From NCBI GenBank assembly GCA_035628505.1, contig DASPJR010000192.1, positions 1 through 52,343 of the forward strand: a stretch of 52,343 bases of DNA, read 5' to 3'. The notes under the pieces are model-generated. The model was given only the letters and a program-made list of their open reading frames with translations. It was not told the DNA's origin and ran no database searches. The stretch comes from DASPJR01 sp035628505. Its GTDB lineage: Bacteria > Planctomycetota > SZUA-567 > H5-PLA8. This document shows, one piece after another, positions 1 to 10,755 of this stretch (positions within the stretch are counted from its first letter, which is position 1; each line of letters starts with the position of its first letter). The position numbers and the translations under genes are program-made.

Positions 1-1699
1 GTTCGGTATAGGTGTCGTTCTCCGGGTAGCTCGAGTGCAGCTTCGTCATCATCTGCACCGCCCGCGTCAAAGTGGCGGCGGCCTTGTCCAGGTCGCCGAG
101 CCGGTGCTGAATTTCACCGACACGCCCATATGCTTTGGCTGCTTCGTACTGCAGATTGATGTTCGTCTCATTCTCTGCGGCGAAGCGTTCATAAAATTTC
201 AGGACACTCTGCAGAACGGCCAGATTCTCCTCGGACTCCCTCCGTGGAGACCCCCCCGGCCCGTCTGGAGGCGGCGGCCCGTTTTCGCCGTTTCCGCGGG
301 GGCCGCGATTCGGATCCGGAGGTGCCATTCGCGGGCGCCGCGGCGGCGCAAAGCCGTCGGAAGGTTCCAGCTGATGAAAGATATCTTCGAATGCCTGCAG
401 CGACATTTGCACATTTTGCTCGGCACGTTTTCTGGCCGCGACGGCGTCGGCGCGCCGCTGCGATTCGCGCTCAAGCGCCGCTGTGGTCGAGACGTATCCC
501 ACCCAGCCCGCGACGAGCGCACAGATAAAGGATGCCACGGCGATGGCGCCCGCGCCTGCCAGCGCCCGGTTTCGCCGGCACCAGCGCCAGCAACGCTCGT
601 GCATGCGCACCGGGCGCGCAGCAATGGGGCGGTCTTCCAAAAAGCAACGCAGATCGTCGGCAAACTGCGCCGCGGTCTGATAACGGTCAGCCGGATTGCG
701 GGCGCTGCCTTTTAGAATGATTGTTTCGAGATCAACGGGAATATCCGCATTTATCGCGCGCGGGCGCGGGGGCTCCTTCTCGCCGATGGTCTTCACGAGT
801 TCCAGCGTGCCTAGCTCGGGAAACGGGCTCTGCAGCGTGAGCAGTTCGTAGAGCGTGAGCGCCACGCTGTAGAGATCGCTGCGCGTGTCGCCGCAGCCCT
901 GCAGCGCTTCGGGCGCCATGTATTGCAGTGTTCCGATGATGTCACCTGTCTGAGTGAGATCGTCGCGGCCGGAGATCTTGGCCAGCCCGAAATCGGCGAC
1001 CCAGGCCGTGCCATGCGCATCCAACAGAATATTTCCGGGTTTGATGTCGCGATGCAGAGTGGCCTGATCGTGCGCATAACCCAGCGCGTCGGCGACCTGA
1101 ACGCCAATCTGGGCGACCCAGTTCCAGTAGCGCGGCCCGCGCGGTGGCGGAACCTGTGACAGGCTGGCCGGTCCCGATGCTGAATTCTTGCGAAGTCCGG
1201 CAAGAAGCTGGTTCAGACTGCATCCGGAAATGTACTGCATGATGATGTAGTGCAGCCCGCTGCTTTCGCCCATCCCGAAAACAGGAACGATATTCGTATG
1301 ATGCAGGCGTGCGGCTGCCTGGGCTTCTCGCTGAAAACGTTGGAGCCGCATCGGATCAATCAGCAGGTGCGCGGGAGCGACTTTCAGAGCGACGCGCCGC
1401 CCGAGCGCCTTGTGCTCGGCTTCATAGACAACGCCCATTCCCCCGCGACCGATCTCGCGGAGAATGTGGTATTCGCCGAGCCGCTCAGGAATGCCCTCGC
1501 TTTTCTTTCTGACTTTGAGCTGCTCCATCATGACAACAGTTGGCAGCAGTTCGCGGAGTTCCGCGGACATCTCCGGATTGTTCCGGACATATTCTTCGAT
1601 CGATGGATTCAGACCGCGACGGCACTTGTCGGCGAATTCTTCCGCCACAAGGTCCAGTGGATTGCGTTCAGACTGCTCTGTGGCCGCTTTCATGTTCAT
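1..1699 (-). CDS. Membrane-anchored Ser/Thr protein kinase with start of a TPR-like sensor region (3' end outside window)
   Basis: Pkn-type eukaryotic-like kinase; 566 codons are visible and no stop is reached before base 1. The kinase domain begins near residue 77 with a glycine loop (GRGGMGVVYEAEH) and an invariant Lys in VALKV. It continues with the catalytic loop (LHRDIKPGNILLD), VADFGLAK and GTLQYMAPEAL, so it should be active. A transmembrane segment (AGAIAVASFICALVAGWVGY) separates it from an extracytoplasmic part that starts as helical, TPR-like repeats (YEAAKAYGRVGEIQHRLGDL). The N-terminal 75 residues resemble the leader seen before many planctomycete kinases. The start overlaps the sigma-factor stop as ATGA; a second in-frame ATG lies at 1693. 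The overlap implies coupled translation and a shared signalling role. The phosphorylation target is unknown. Confidence 0.93.
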   Translation of the reverse strand, partial: MNMKAATEQSERNPLDLVAEEFADKCRRGLNPSIEEYVRNNPEMSAELRELLPTVVMMEQLKVRKKSEGIPERLGEYHILREIGRGGMGVVYEAEHKALGRRVALKVAPAHLLIDPMRLQRFQREAQAAARLHHTNIVPVFGMGESSGLHYIIMQYISGCSLNQLLAGLRKNSASGPASLSQVPPPRGPRYWNWVAQIGVQVADALGYAHDQATLHRDIKPGNILLDAHGTAWVADFGLAKISGRDDLTQTGDIIGTLQYMAPEALQGCGDTRSDLYSVALTLYELLTLQSPFPELGTLELVKTIGEKEPPRPRAINADIPVDLETIILKGSARNPADRYQTAAQFADDLRCFLEDRPIAARPVRMHERCWRWCRRNRALAGAGAIAVASFICALVAGWVGYVSTTAALERESQRRADAVAARKRAEQNVQMSLQAFEDIFHQLEPSDGFAPPRRPRMAPPDPNRGPRGNGENGPPPPDGPGGSPRRESEENLAVLQSVLKFYERFAAENETNINLQYEAAKAYGRVGEIQHRLGDLDKAAATLTRAVQMMTKLHSSYPENDTYTE

Positions 1700-2310
1700 G
1701 CCCGCGAAAGAATGTCTTTAAGCCGCTGCAGCGCCCGCACGTATCGGTTGCTCGCTGCGGCCTTCTTGATATTCAATAACTGCGCCACTTCGTCATTGCT
1801 CAGTTCTTCAAAGTGCCGCAACGCGAGGACTTCGCGGTCCATCGGATCCATTTCCTGCAGCGCCTGCTCAAGCTGCTGAAGCGTCTCGTTTCGTATTGCA
1901 GCCTGGCTCGGCGAGTCGACATGGGCAGCCAGGCGTGAGGCGATCGAGTATGACGATGCGCTGGGCGAGTGCGCTCCATCGAGCGTCACTTCGCGGCCCG
2001 CATCGCGCATTGCCGCGCCCAGGTGTTGTCGATGAACGTCGACAATTCTCTGGCCGGCAACCAGGCGCAGCCATAGATAAAACGGCATCTCCTGATTTTG
2101 AACGAAATGCTCGACACGTTTGAGCGCGTCCAGATAAGTCTCCTGCAGAATGTCGGAACTGCTGACACGGCCATTGAGACGCGGATCGAGGCGCAGATCG
2201 ATCATTGTGCGCAGCTGTGCCCGGTAACACGAAAAGAGCTCCGCCAGTATGTTCTTGTCGCCGGCGCGCAGCTTTCGCACGAGCTCTTCGTTTGCATCGG
2301 CTCCGGCCAT
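1696..2310 (-). CDS. ECF-type RNA polymerase sigma factor (planctomycete sigma-70 subfamily)
   Basis: Sigma-70-like factor that should direct RNA polymerase to a specific promoter set. Region 2 is visible in the first half (SSSDILQETYLDALKRVEHF) and region 4 in the last 60 residues (LEQALQEMDPMDREVLALRH, then LSNDEVAQLLNIKKAAASNR). A linker of about 45 residues between them is typical of the planctomycete subfamilies that are encoded next to kinases (TIGR02984-like, from memory). I place the start at the ATG of MAGADANEEL. A TTG directly before it has better spacing to GGGAGG, and the open frame reaches 2364. The stop overlaps the kinase start by ATGA. No anti-sigma gene is seen, so control by the adjacent kinase is a reasonable inference. 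Confidence 0.9.
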   Translation of the reverse strand: MAGADANEELVRKLRAGDKNILAELFSCYRAQLRTMIDLRLDPRLNGRVSSSDILQETYLDALKRVEHFVQNQEMPFYLWLRLVAGQRIVDVHRQHLGAAMRDAGREVTLDGAHSPSASSYSIASRLAAHVDSPSQAAIRNETLQQLEQALQEMDPMDREVLALRHFEELSNDEVAQLLNIKKAAASNRYVRALQRLKDILSRA

Positions 2311-2414
2311 CAAGGCGGTCGCCCTCCCTTCAGAGGTAAACGTACAGAGCAGCCAACAGTACACCGAAAATCTCTCTTATTGAGACGAGATCAGCCGCTT
2401 ATTCCCTGCGCGAT

Positions 2415-2429
2415 AAAAGTGCCACTTTT
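2415..2429. promoter_or_regulatory. Perfect inverted repeat between divergent genes, possible operator
   Basis: AAAAGTG-C-CACTTTT is a perfect 7-bp inverted repeat with a one-base centre. It lies between the divergent sigma/kinase pair and the EF-hand gene, where both promoters should be. It is too short and lacks a following T-run for a terminator. A protein-binding role is inference only. Confidence 0.35.
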
Positions 2430-2491
2430 CCAGTGTACTCCCGCCATTGCAACCGTTTTCAACTTCAGGAACACATGCGGGAGGAAGAAGC

Positions 2492-3040
2492 GTGAAGCAC
2501 GGTTTAGCAGTAATCCTGATTAGTTTCAGCTTTCTTGCGTGTCTGCTTGGGGGCGAAGAGGGCCGGCCACGTAACGTACCGCCTGGCGGACCCAACGGCG
2601 AAAACAGGCCACGTCCGGGGCCGCCGCCATTCAACCGCGAAGAATTGTTCAGTCGGATGGACAAGAATGGGGATGGAGTCATCAGCAAAGAGGAGTTCAT
2701 GAGCGCGCCGATGCCTCCCCATGGGCCTCCGCCGCCACCGGAAGAAGTCTTCAAGCACATCGACAGTGACGGCGATGGGAAAGTCAGCGTAGCAGAGTTC
2801 GTCAAGGCGCCACGCCCGAAGCACCGCGGACCCAATGGAGAAGAGCCGCCCGCGCCAGAGGATGTATTCCAGCACTTGGATAAAGATCACGACGGCAGCC
2901 TGAGTGTTGAAGAGTTCAAGGCCGGCAGGCCGCGCCGTCCGCCTCATGGGGAAGGACCCCAACGGCAACCGCCTGCGCCGGATCGGGGCAACGCTGCTCC
3001 TCAGCCGCCGCCTTACGGCGAAGAGAAAAAGGATTTCTGA
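2492..3040 (+). CDS. Secreted EF-hand calcium-binding protein, three EF-hands
   Basis: Small exported protein of 182 residues. I choose the GTG start because GGGAGG precedes it at about 8 bases and a hydrophobic signal sequence (VKHGLAVILISFSFLACLLG) follows at once; the frame is open further upstream. The mature part has three canonical EF-hand loops, DKNGDGVISKEE, DSDGDGKVSVAE and DKDHDGSLSVEE. They are separated by proline-rich linkers such as PPHGPPPPPEE, and the tail is also Pro/Arg/Gly rich. The Cys in SFLAC might be lipidated, but Phe at -3 makes the lipobox weak. Such proteins are common in Planctomycetes and are thought to bind calcium in the periplasm; the partner is unknown. A strong terminator follows. 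Confidence 0.88.
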   Translation: MKHGLAVILISFSFLACLLGGEEGRPRNVPPGGPNGENRPRPGPPPFNREELFSRMDKNGDGVISKEEFMSAPMPPHGPPPPPEEVFKHIDSDGDGKVSVAEFVKAPRPKHRGPNGEEPPAPEDVFQHLDKDHDGSLSVEEFKAGRPRRPPHGEGPQRQPPAPDRGNAAPQPPPYGEEKKDF

Positions 3041-3085
3041 TCGCGAGGTTTCCTTATGAACCCGCGTCCCCAACGAGGAAAGGAA

Positions 3086-3119
3086 AACTGCCACCCTGAG
3101 GGGCGGCAGTTCTTTTTTT
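3086..3119 (+). terminator. Rho-independent terminator, probably serving both convergent genes
   Basis: An 11-bp stem with one mismatch (AACTGCC-A-CCC, loop TGAG, GGG-C-GGCAGTT) is followed by seven T. It lies 45 bases after the EF-hand stop. On the other strand it follows etfA by about 25 bases, with a weaker T-rich tail (TTTTCC), so it may act in both directions. Confidence 0.85.
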
Positions 3120-3143
3120 AGCTCATCTCTGGCCACTTCGTTT

Positions 3144-4130
3144 TCAGGACTTCAAGACGCGTTTGAACTCTTCGGTCAGCGCAGGAACAATCTCGAACAT
3201 GTCTCCGGCCAGCCCATAGTCGGCGATTTTAAAAATCGCCGCGTTCGGATCCTTGTTGATCGCGACGATGTACTTGCTGGTCCGCATCCCGGCCAGGTGC
3301 TGAATCGCGCCGCTGATGCCGATGGCAATGTAAAGAACTGGATTTACTGTTTTGCCAGTCTGCCCGACCTGCATCGAGTATGGAGCATATCCGGCATCGA
3401 CGGCTGCGCGCGAAGCACCCGGCGCCGCTCCCAGGGCATCAGCCAGATCGTACACCAGCTTGAAGTTTTCTGCCGAACCCAGCGATCGCCCACCTGAAAC
3501 GACGATTGACGCTTCAGTCAGCTCAGGACGCGTGCTCGAAGGCTTCGCCACTTCGGTGACAATCGAACGCAAGTCCTCCGGCTCGGGCGTAATCTGAAGG
3601 ACAAGAGCCGTGCCGGACGCAGGAGCTGCAGGCTTTTCGATGCTGAACGCATTCGGACGCAATGTGGCGATCAGCGGTGCTTCGGAGGAATACTCGGCTG
3701 AAATACGCACACGGCCCGCGTAGACCGGACGCGTAAGCGCCAGCTTTGACGCGGCAGCGGAAAGCTCAACGCAGTCGCTGGCCAGAGTTCCTCCGAGCCG
3801 CGTCGCGACGCGGCCGGCTGTGTCGCGTGCAAGCGAGCCGGCGCTGAAGAGAATTACACCCGCTTCAGCGACCTGAGCAGCTCCAGCGATTGCTTTCACC
3901 AGCGCAAGCGTGGCGTATTTTTCGAAGCCTTCCTCGACAGTGTAAACGCTTTCGGCACCCCACGCACCGAACTCCGCAGCGGCGTTGAGTGCGCCCGGTC
4001 CCATCGTGAGCGCGTGCACCTGTCCACCGCGCGGCGCCGCGATGGCACGCGCGACCGTGAGCAGCTCGAAGACGCTCTTTTTGGGAGTCCCATCCACGTG
4101 TTCGGCGACAACTAAGATATTCGCGCCCAA
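3144..4130 (-). CDS. etfA: Electron transfer flavoprotein alpha subunit
   Basis: Alpha subunit of the heterodimeric FAD/AMP flavoprotein that takes electrons from acyl-CoA and other dehydrogenases to ETF:quinone oxidoreductase. The protein has 328 residues, normal for EtfA. The N-terminal domain starts at ANILVVAEHVDG. The C-terminal FAD domain is unmistakable: VSGGRSLGSAENF, APYSMQVGQTGKTVNP, AIGISGAIQHLAGM and INKDPNAAIFKIADYGLAGD. The start is TTG: an in-frame TAA lies about 15 bases upstream, no ATG or GTG is available before the domain, and AAAGGG stands about 8 bases before it. The gene is 33 bases behind etfB on the same strand, so the two subunits are co-expressed. Confidence 0.96.
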   Translation of the reverse strand: MGANILVVAEHVDGTPKKSVFELLTVARAIAAPRGGQVHALTMGPGALNAAAEFGAWGAESVYTVEEGFEKYATLALVKAIAGAAQVAEAGVILFSAGSLARDTAGRVATRLGGTLASDCVELSAAASKLALTRPVYAGRVRISAEYSSEAPLIATLRPNAFSIEKPAAPASGTALVLQITPEPEDLRSIVTEVAKPSSTRPELTEASIVVSGGRSLGSAENFKLVYDLADALGAAPGASRAAVDAGYAPYSMQVGQTGKTVNPVLYIAIGISGAIQHLAGMRTSKYIVAINKDPNAAIFKIADYGLAGDMFEIVPALTEEFKRVLKS

Positions 4131-4163
4131 GCTGGAAACCCTTTAAGCAGGCACTGCGTTCAA

Positions 4164-4937
4164 CTAAATGATCTTCGCTTCCTCGCGCAGCAGGCGCACG
4201 AGCTCCCTGGCCGCTTCCGCGGGCGGAGAGGAGATGATCTTTCCGGCATTCTTCTGCGGCGGCGGGGAGTAACGCGTAATAGTGAGCGCCGGAGCGAGCT
4301 CGGCTTCAGCGACACCCAGCTCGGCCGCCGTTTTCACCACCGGCTGCTTTTTCTTTGCGTCCAGGCGGCCCTTGAGCGTAGGCGCACGCGGTTCATTGAG
4401 GCCCTTGTCGCAGCTGATAATGGCTGGAAGCTGAAGTTGAATGACCTGCTCGCCGCCTTCAAAGCGCCGCCGGCATTCAAATGATGTCTTTTCCGGCCCG
4501 AGGTTGAGCGAGCTGACGGCTGTGACGTGCGGAATATTCAGCAGTTCGCCGAGTGCGCCCGGAACGAGCCACTGGTCATCATCGATTGCCTGCCGGCCGC
4601 AGAAGATGACGTCCGCAGCGATCTCGCCTAGTACCGCCGCAATCAGCCGCGCGGCCGTGTGAGCGTCAAACGTTCCCTTGATGTGTGTACCCGCATCGCC
4701 GCCGACGGAAAAGGCGTGCTGAAGGCATTTAAGCGCCTCGTCAGGACCGGCGCTTATGGCATGGACGGATGAGCCCGGCACGCTTTCTTTTACTTTCAAA
4801 GCGGCTTCGAGAGCAAATTCGTCATAGGGACTGACGATGGTTTCCACACCGGACAGTTGCAGCGATTGCCCATCCGGGCTGACGCGGAGGTCGGCTGTCG
4901 TCGCAGGGACGAGCTTCAGACACACGGCAATTTTCAT
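4164..4937 (-). CDS. etfB: Electron transfer flavoprotein beta subunit
   Basis: Beta subunit, which contributes the AMP site and the docking loop for dehydrogenases. Length (257 residues) and N-terminus (MKIAVCLKLVPAT) are typical. SPYDEFALEAALKVKE, the recognition region FCGRQAIDDDQWLVPGALGE and RRRFEGGEQVIQLQLPA match the family. GAGGGG sits 5-6 bases before the ATG. It lies between nuoN and etfA on the same strand with no terminator in the 112-base gap to nuoN, so it may be the tail of the nuo transcript or have its own promoter. The organisation suggests joint supply of electrons to the quinone pool from NADH and from fatty or amino acid oxidation. Confidence 0.96.
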   Translation of the reverse strand: MKIAVCLKLVPATTADLRVSPDGQSLQLSGVETIVSPYDEFALEAALKVKESVPGSSVHAISAGPDEALKCLQHAFSVGGDAGTHIKGTFDAHTAARLIAAVLGEIAADVIFCGRQAIDDDQWLVPGALGELLNIPHVTAVSSLNLGPEKTSFECRRRFEGGEQVIQLQLPAIISCDKGLNEPRAPTLKGRLDAKKKQPVVKTAAELGVAEAELAPALTITRYSPPPQKNAGKIISSPPAEAARELVRLLREEAKII

Positions 4938-5049
4938 AACGACCCCTCACTGCAATCCGGAGGCCATCTTACCCGTCTGAAGTCTGGAGCGTTAAAATCC
5001 AGGAGTCTGGCATCGCTTAGATTCCAAACTCAAAACTACAAACGGACCA

Positions 5050-6618
5050 TTATTTCAGCCAATCCAGCAATCCACCCGGCAGGATCCCGAGAATCAAGGT
5101 GACCACTCCCGCAGCGTAAATCAGCATAGTCGTACCCCAGGCATAGCGGCACGCGGGGGCGGAAGCGGCTTCTTCTGCGCCATGCTCGCCCGCCGGACTG
5201 AAGTACATCGCTACGATCACTCTCAGGTAGTAATAAAGCGACGCAACGCTGGTCAGGATACCGATCACCGCAGCGGCGATAAATCCCGCCTGGTTGTGTT
5301 GCGAACCCTGCTCGATGGCAGCCCGGAAAATCATGAACTTCGCAAAGAATCCTCCCAGCGGAGGCATGCCCGCGAGCGACAGCATGAAAATGGACATACA
5401 CAGAGCAATGGCAGGATGCTGCCGCGCCAGGCCTGCATAGTCCTCGATTGTTTCAAGCGGCTTTCCGTTCTCGCGAACCAGCGCGATAACGCCGAACGCT
5501 CCGAGCGTCATCACGCCATAAACGAACAGATAAAACACGACGGCCTTAAGGTGTTCGTCCATAGTCGCGCTGTCGTTGTGGCCGGGCATAATCAGGAAAG
5601 CCAGCAGCAGGTAACCGGTGTGGGCAATGCCCGAATACGCCAGCATGCGCTTCACATTGGACTGGCTCATTGCCAGAATATTTCCGATCACCATCGTTAA
5701 CACGGCGGCTGCCAGCACGATCGGTATCCACATCACGCGCTCAGTCTGGGCGCCAAACGTTTCAAAGAGAATCCGGGCGAGGACGGCGAAAGCCGCGGCT
5801 TTTACGCCGGAGGCCATGAAGCCGGTCACAGCAGTCGGCGCTCCCTGGTAGACATCGGGAATCCAGAAGTGAAACGGCGATGCGCCAATTTTAAACAGTG
5901 CGCCCACGAGGAGGAATCCCATTGAAATGTACGCCAGGAATTCGCGCGGCTCGCGCACTGCGGCGGGAAGCGAGGCAAAAGCCTGGCTTGGCTTCAGCGT
6001 CAGCGTGCCAAAGGCGCCATAAAAGAAGGCAATGCCCATCAGCAGAAACGCAGTGCTGAACGCGCCGAGCACCAGGTACTTCATTGCCGCTTCGTTCGAA
6101 CGAACTTCTTCGCGCGCGCTGCCGGTGAGGATATACGTTGCAATCGACATGATCTCCAGGCTCAGCAGAAGCGTCAGCCAGTCATGCGAAACGGCCAGCA
6201 GCATCATGCCCGCGACGGCAAGCAGGATCAGCCCGTAGTACTCGCCGGTTGAAAGCGCCGATTCATCGCTGTGGGGCGGCGACGCCAGGATCGCGAGAGC
6301 GCCCGAGAAACAGGCGATAATCCAGATGAACATGCCAAAGCCGTCGATGCAGAATGCGCCGTTGAGGATCAGCGGATAACCAGGGATCAACGGGTTTTCG
6401 ACGACAGCCTGGGGCTTGTAGCTGAAGAACCACAGCACCTGGTCCATCAGCGTCGATTGCGTCTGGAAGATGGAAATCATCCCCAGGATACAACCAGTCA
6501 GGGCCAGCCAGGGCAGGATGTAGCGGTCCTTGTGCGCGAGCACCAGGTCGACGAAAATGACGACCAGCGCCGCTGCCAGCACCACGCCTATCGGCGCCAG
6601 ATGAATCAATTCGTTCAT
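5050..6618 (-). CDS. nuoN: NADH-quinone oxidoreductase subunit N
   Basis: Antiporter-like proton-pumping subunit of the complex I membrane arm, 522 residues with about 14 predicted membrane helices. Family signatures include ILTGSAREEVRSNEAAMKYL, IGASPFHFWIPDVYQGAPT, AYSGIAHTGYLLLAF and SLAGMPPLGGFFAKF. The start ATG overlaps the nuoM stop as ATGA, so the two are translationally coupled. It is the last nuo gene; etfB follows on the same strand. Nothing unusual is seen apart from a short acidic/Ala stretch near the last helices. Confidence 0.97.
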   Translation of the reverse strand: MNELIHLAPIGVVLAAALVVIFVDLVLAHKDRYILPWLALTGCILGMISIFQTQSTLMDQVLWFFSYKPQAVVENPLIPGYPLILNGAFCIDGFGMFIWIIACFSGALAILASPPHSDESALSTGEYYGLILLAVAGMMLLAVSHDWLTLLLSLEIMSIATYILTGSAREEVRSNEAAMKYLVLGAFSTAFLLMGIAFFYGAFGTLTLKPSQAFASLPAAVREPREFLAYISMGFLLVGALFKIGASPFHFWIPDVYQGAPTAVTGFMASGVKAAAFAVLARILFETFGAQTERVMWIPIVLAAAVLTMVIGNILAMSQSNVKRMLAYSGIAHTGYLLLAFLIMPGHNDSATMDEHLKAVVFYLFVYGVMTLGAFGVIALVRENGKPLETIEDYAGLARQHPAIALCMSIFMLSLAGMPPLGGFFAKFMIFRAAIEQGSQHNQAGFIAAAVIGILTSVASLYYYLRVIVAMYFSPAGEHGAEEAASAPACRYAWGTTMLIYAAGVVTLILGILPGGLLDWLK

Positions 6619-8240
6619 TTCGTTCCTTGCTCCGCGTTAACGGCCTGCGCCGGAGGCTGTGCTGCTCTGGCGGCACCCGCAAGTGCGGCTACTGCTTTCT
6701 CTTCTTCCTGCTGGCTTGCGACAGCAGGCTGAGCGTTGTTTCCGAGCAACTGCCTGACGCTCGGGGCCATCTTGTCGAAGAAGGGGTCCGGCATGAGGCC
6801 CAGCACAAAAATCATGATGATCAGCGGCGAGAGCACCGCGACTTCACGGCCGTTCAGGTCCGCCAGCCCGCGGTTGGAGTCTTTAACGATGCGGCCGAAG
6901 AACACCCGCTTAACCATATAAAGCATGTACACGGCGCCGAGCACCACGCCGGTCGAACCCCAGAATCCGTACCACGGATTATGGTCGAAGGTGCCTTTGA
7001 GGCACGTGAACTCGCCAATAAAACCGTTGGTCAGCGGCAGGCCGATGGACGAGAGCGTCACAATAATGAAGAAGACTGTGTAGACCGGAATAACTTTGGC
7101 GATTCCGCCATAGTTGCTGATCTCGCGCGTGTGCGTGCGTTCGTAGATCATGCCGACCAGCAGGAACAGCGCGCCCGTCGAGATGCCGTGATTGAGCATC
7201 TGATAAACGCCGCCCTGCACTCCCGTGAGGTTCTGGCTGAAAATGCCAAGCATGCAGGTGCCCATATGGGCGACCGAGCTATAGGCGATCAGCTTCTTGA
7301 TGTCGCGCTGCGTGAAAGCCATCATCGAGCCGTAGATCACGCCGATGATGCAGATGATCATGAATGTCGGTGTGTACATCTCCATCGCTCGCGGGAAGAA
7401 CGGCATCACGAAGCGCAGGAAGCCGTAACCTCCGAGTTTCAGCAGGATCGCAGCCAGGATCACAGAGCCGGGAGTCGGCGCCTGAACATGCGCATCCGGC
7501 AGCCAGGTGTGTACCGGGAAGAGCGGCACTTTGATCGCAAAGGCCAGAGCGAAGGCCCAGAAGCACCAGATCTCGGCGGCCTTGGTGATGCCCTGCATCT
7601 TTGCCGGATCCATGTCGTTGAGCTTGCGCAGTTCGGCCAGCTTTTCGGTGAGGTGCATGATCGAGAAGCTGTCGCCGCCAGTCTTGAAGTACACAAACAG
7701 AATGGCAATGAACATCAGCAGGCTGCCGAACGCCGTATAGAGGATGAACTTCGTCGTCGCATAGACCTTCTCATCCCCGCCCCATACGCCGATGATCAGG
7801 TACATCGGAATGAGGCTGGCTTCGAAGAACACGTAGAAGAGGAACAAGTCGGTTGCCGCGAACGCGCCGATCATGGCGGTCTCAAGCAGCAGAAGACAGA
7901 TGTAGAATTCCTTCTGGCGGTCCTGGATGTAATTCCAGGCGCCGAGAATCGCGAGCGGCGTGATGAATGTCGTCAGCAGTATCAGCAGCGCGGTGATGCC
8001 ATCCACGCCGAGGTTGTAATTGATCGAAATCCCGCCGGGCAGGCTGATCCATTTGTGTTGTTCGACGAATTGATAGAGTTCCTTCGACGGGTTGTACGTC
8101 CACAGCGGCAAAGAAGCGATAAAGGTCAGCAGCGAGACGACGAAGGCCCACACTTTGATCTCGCGCGCATTCTTGTCGCGCGCGAAAAAGAGCGGGATCG
8201 CGCCCAGCAGCGGAAGAATAATCAGTTTAGTCAACAGCAT
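6615..8240 (-). CDS. nuoM: NADH-quinone oxidoreductase subunit M
   Basis: Second antiporter-like subunit, 541 residues. It shows the proton-channel motif KVPLFPVHTWLPDAHVQAPT followed by GSVILAAILLKLGGYGFLRF, and the quinone-arm helix VAHMGTCMLGIFSQN. The conserved Glu of the helix-5 region is likely in FYVFFEASLIPMYLIIG. GAGG lies about 7 bases before the ATG. The C-terminal 40 residues are an Ala/Gln/Glu-rich tail (VASQQEEEKAVAALAGAARA) absent from Escherichia coli NuoM. The stop overlaps nuoN. Upstream, a 97-base gap to nuoL holds a dispersed hairpin repeat. Confidence 0.97.
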   Translation of the reverse strand: MLLTKLIILPLLGAIPLFFARDKNAREIKVWAFVVSLLTFIASLPLWTYNPSKELYQFVEQHKWISLPGGISINYNLGVDGITALLILLTTFITPLAILGAWNYIQDRQKEFYICLLLLETAMIGAFAATDLFLFYVFFEASLIPMYLIIGVWGGDEKVYATTKFILYTAFGSLLMFIAILFVYFKTGGDSFSIMHLTEKLAELRKLNDMDPAKMQGITKAAEIWCFWAFALAFAIKVPLFPVHTWLPDAHVQAPTPGSVILAAILLKLGGYGFLRFVMPFFPRAMEMYTPTFMIICIIGVIYGSMMAFTQRDIKKLIAYSSVAHMGTCMLGIFSQNLTGVQGGVYQMLNHGISTGALFLLVGMIYERTHTREISNYGGIAKVIPVYTVFFIIVTLSSIGLPLTNGFIGEFTCLKGTFDHNPWYGFWGSTGVVLGAVYMLYMVKRVFFGRIVKDSNRGLADLNGREVAVLSPLIIMIFVLGLMPDPFFDKMAPSVRQLLGNNAQPAVASQQEEEKAVAALAGAARAAQPPAQAVNAEQGTK

Positions 8241-8273
8241 CTCAAAACCTCAAAACTACTTTTTCTCGTTTCC

Positions 8274-8333
8274 GGTTTCTGGTTTTCCGTTGGCTGGTGT
8301 TGACCAGAAACCAGAAACCCTGAACCAGAAACC
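8274..8333. repeat. Dispersed CCAGAAACC hairpin, copy 1 (between nuoL and nuoM)
   Basis: GGTTTCTGGTTT on the left pairs with AAACCAGAAACC on the right, and a further AACCAGAAACC follows. Related units occur at 20955-21029 and 49969-50032. It lies inside the nuo transcript and would form an RNA hairpin; it has no T-run and is not a terminator. Confidence 0.75.
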
Positions 8334-8337
8334 GTCG

Positions 8338-10560
<2,223 letters not shown>

Positions 10561-10568
10561 GTCGTTCC

Positions 10569-10709
10569 TTTTTTCCCTCTCCCTCCGGGAGAGGCCGGAC
10601 ACGAGCGACAGCGAGTGCCGGGTGAGGGAATCACGCTGCCTGCATGGCGGCGCCGACCCTCACCCCTTCGCTTCGCTCACGTCGGCCCTCTCCCATGGGG
10701 AGAGGGTAC
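10569..10709. repeat. Dispersed CTCTCCC/GGGAGAGG palindromic repeat (nuoK-nuoL gap)
   Basis: CCCTCTCCCTCCGGGAGAGG is followed by GCGAC/GCGAG and GGGTGAGGG blocks, then the mirror ACCCTCACCCCTTCGCTTCG and GGCCCTCTCCCATGGGGAGA. The whole unit is an imperfect inverted repeat of about 140 bases. Related units are at 11848-12004 and 43867-43993, with shorter forms elsewhere. It fills almost the whole gap. Confidence 0.75.
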
Positions 10710-10755
10710 ATCCTGAATTCCGCGCTGCCCGCAAACACGCCGGCAACACTTCTGA

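Noticed and set aside
6627..8303. 558-codon open frame on the plus strand, opposite nuoM
   Set aside because: It is the mirror of a definite nuoM gene; its product is Arg/His/Gln-rich without domains.
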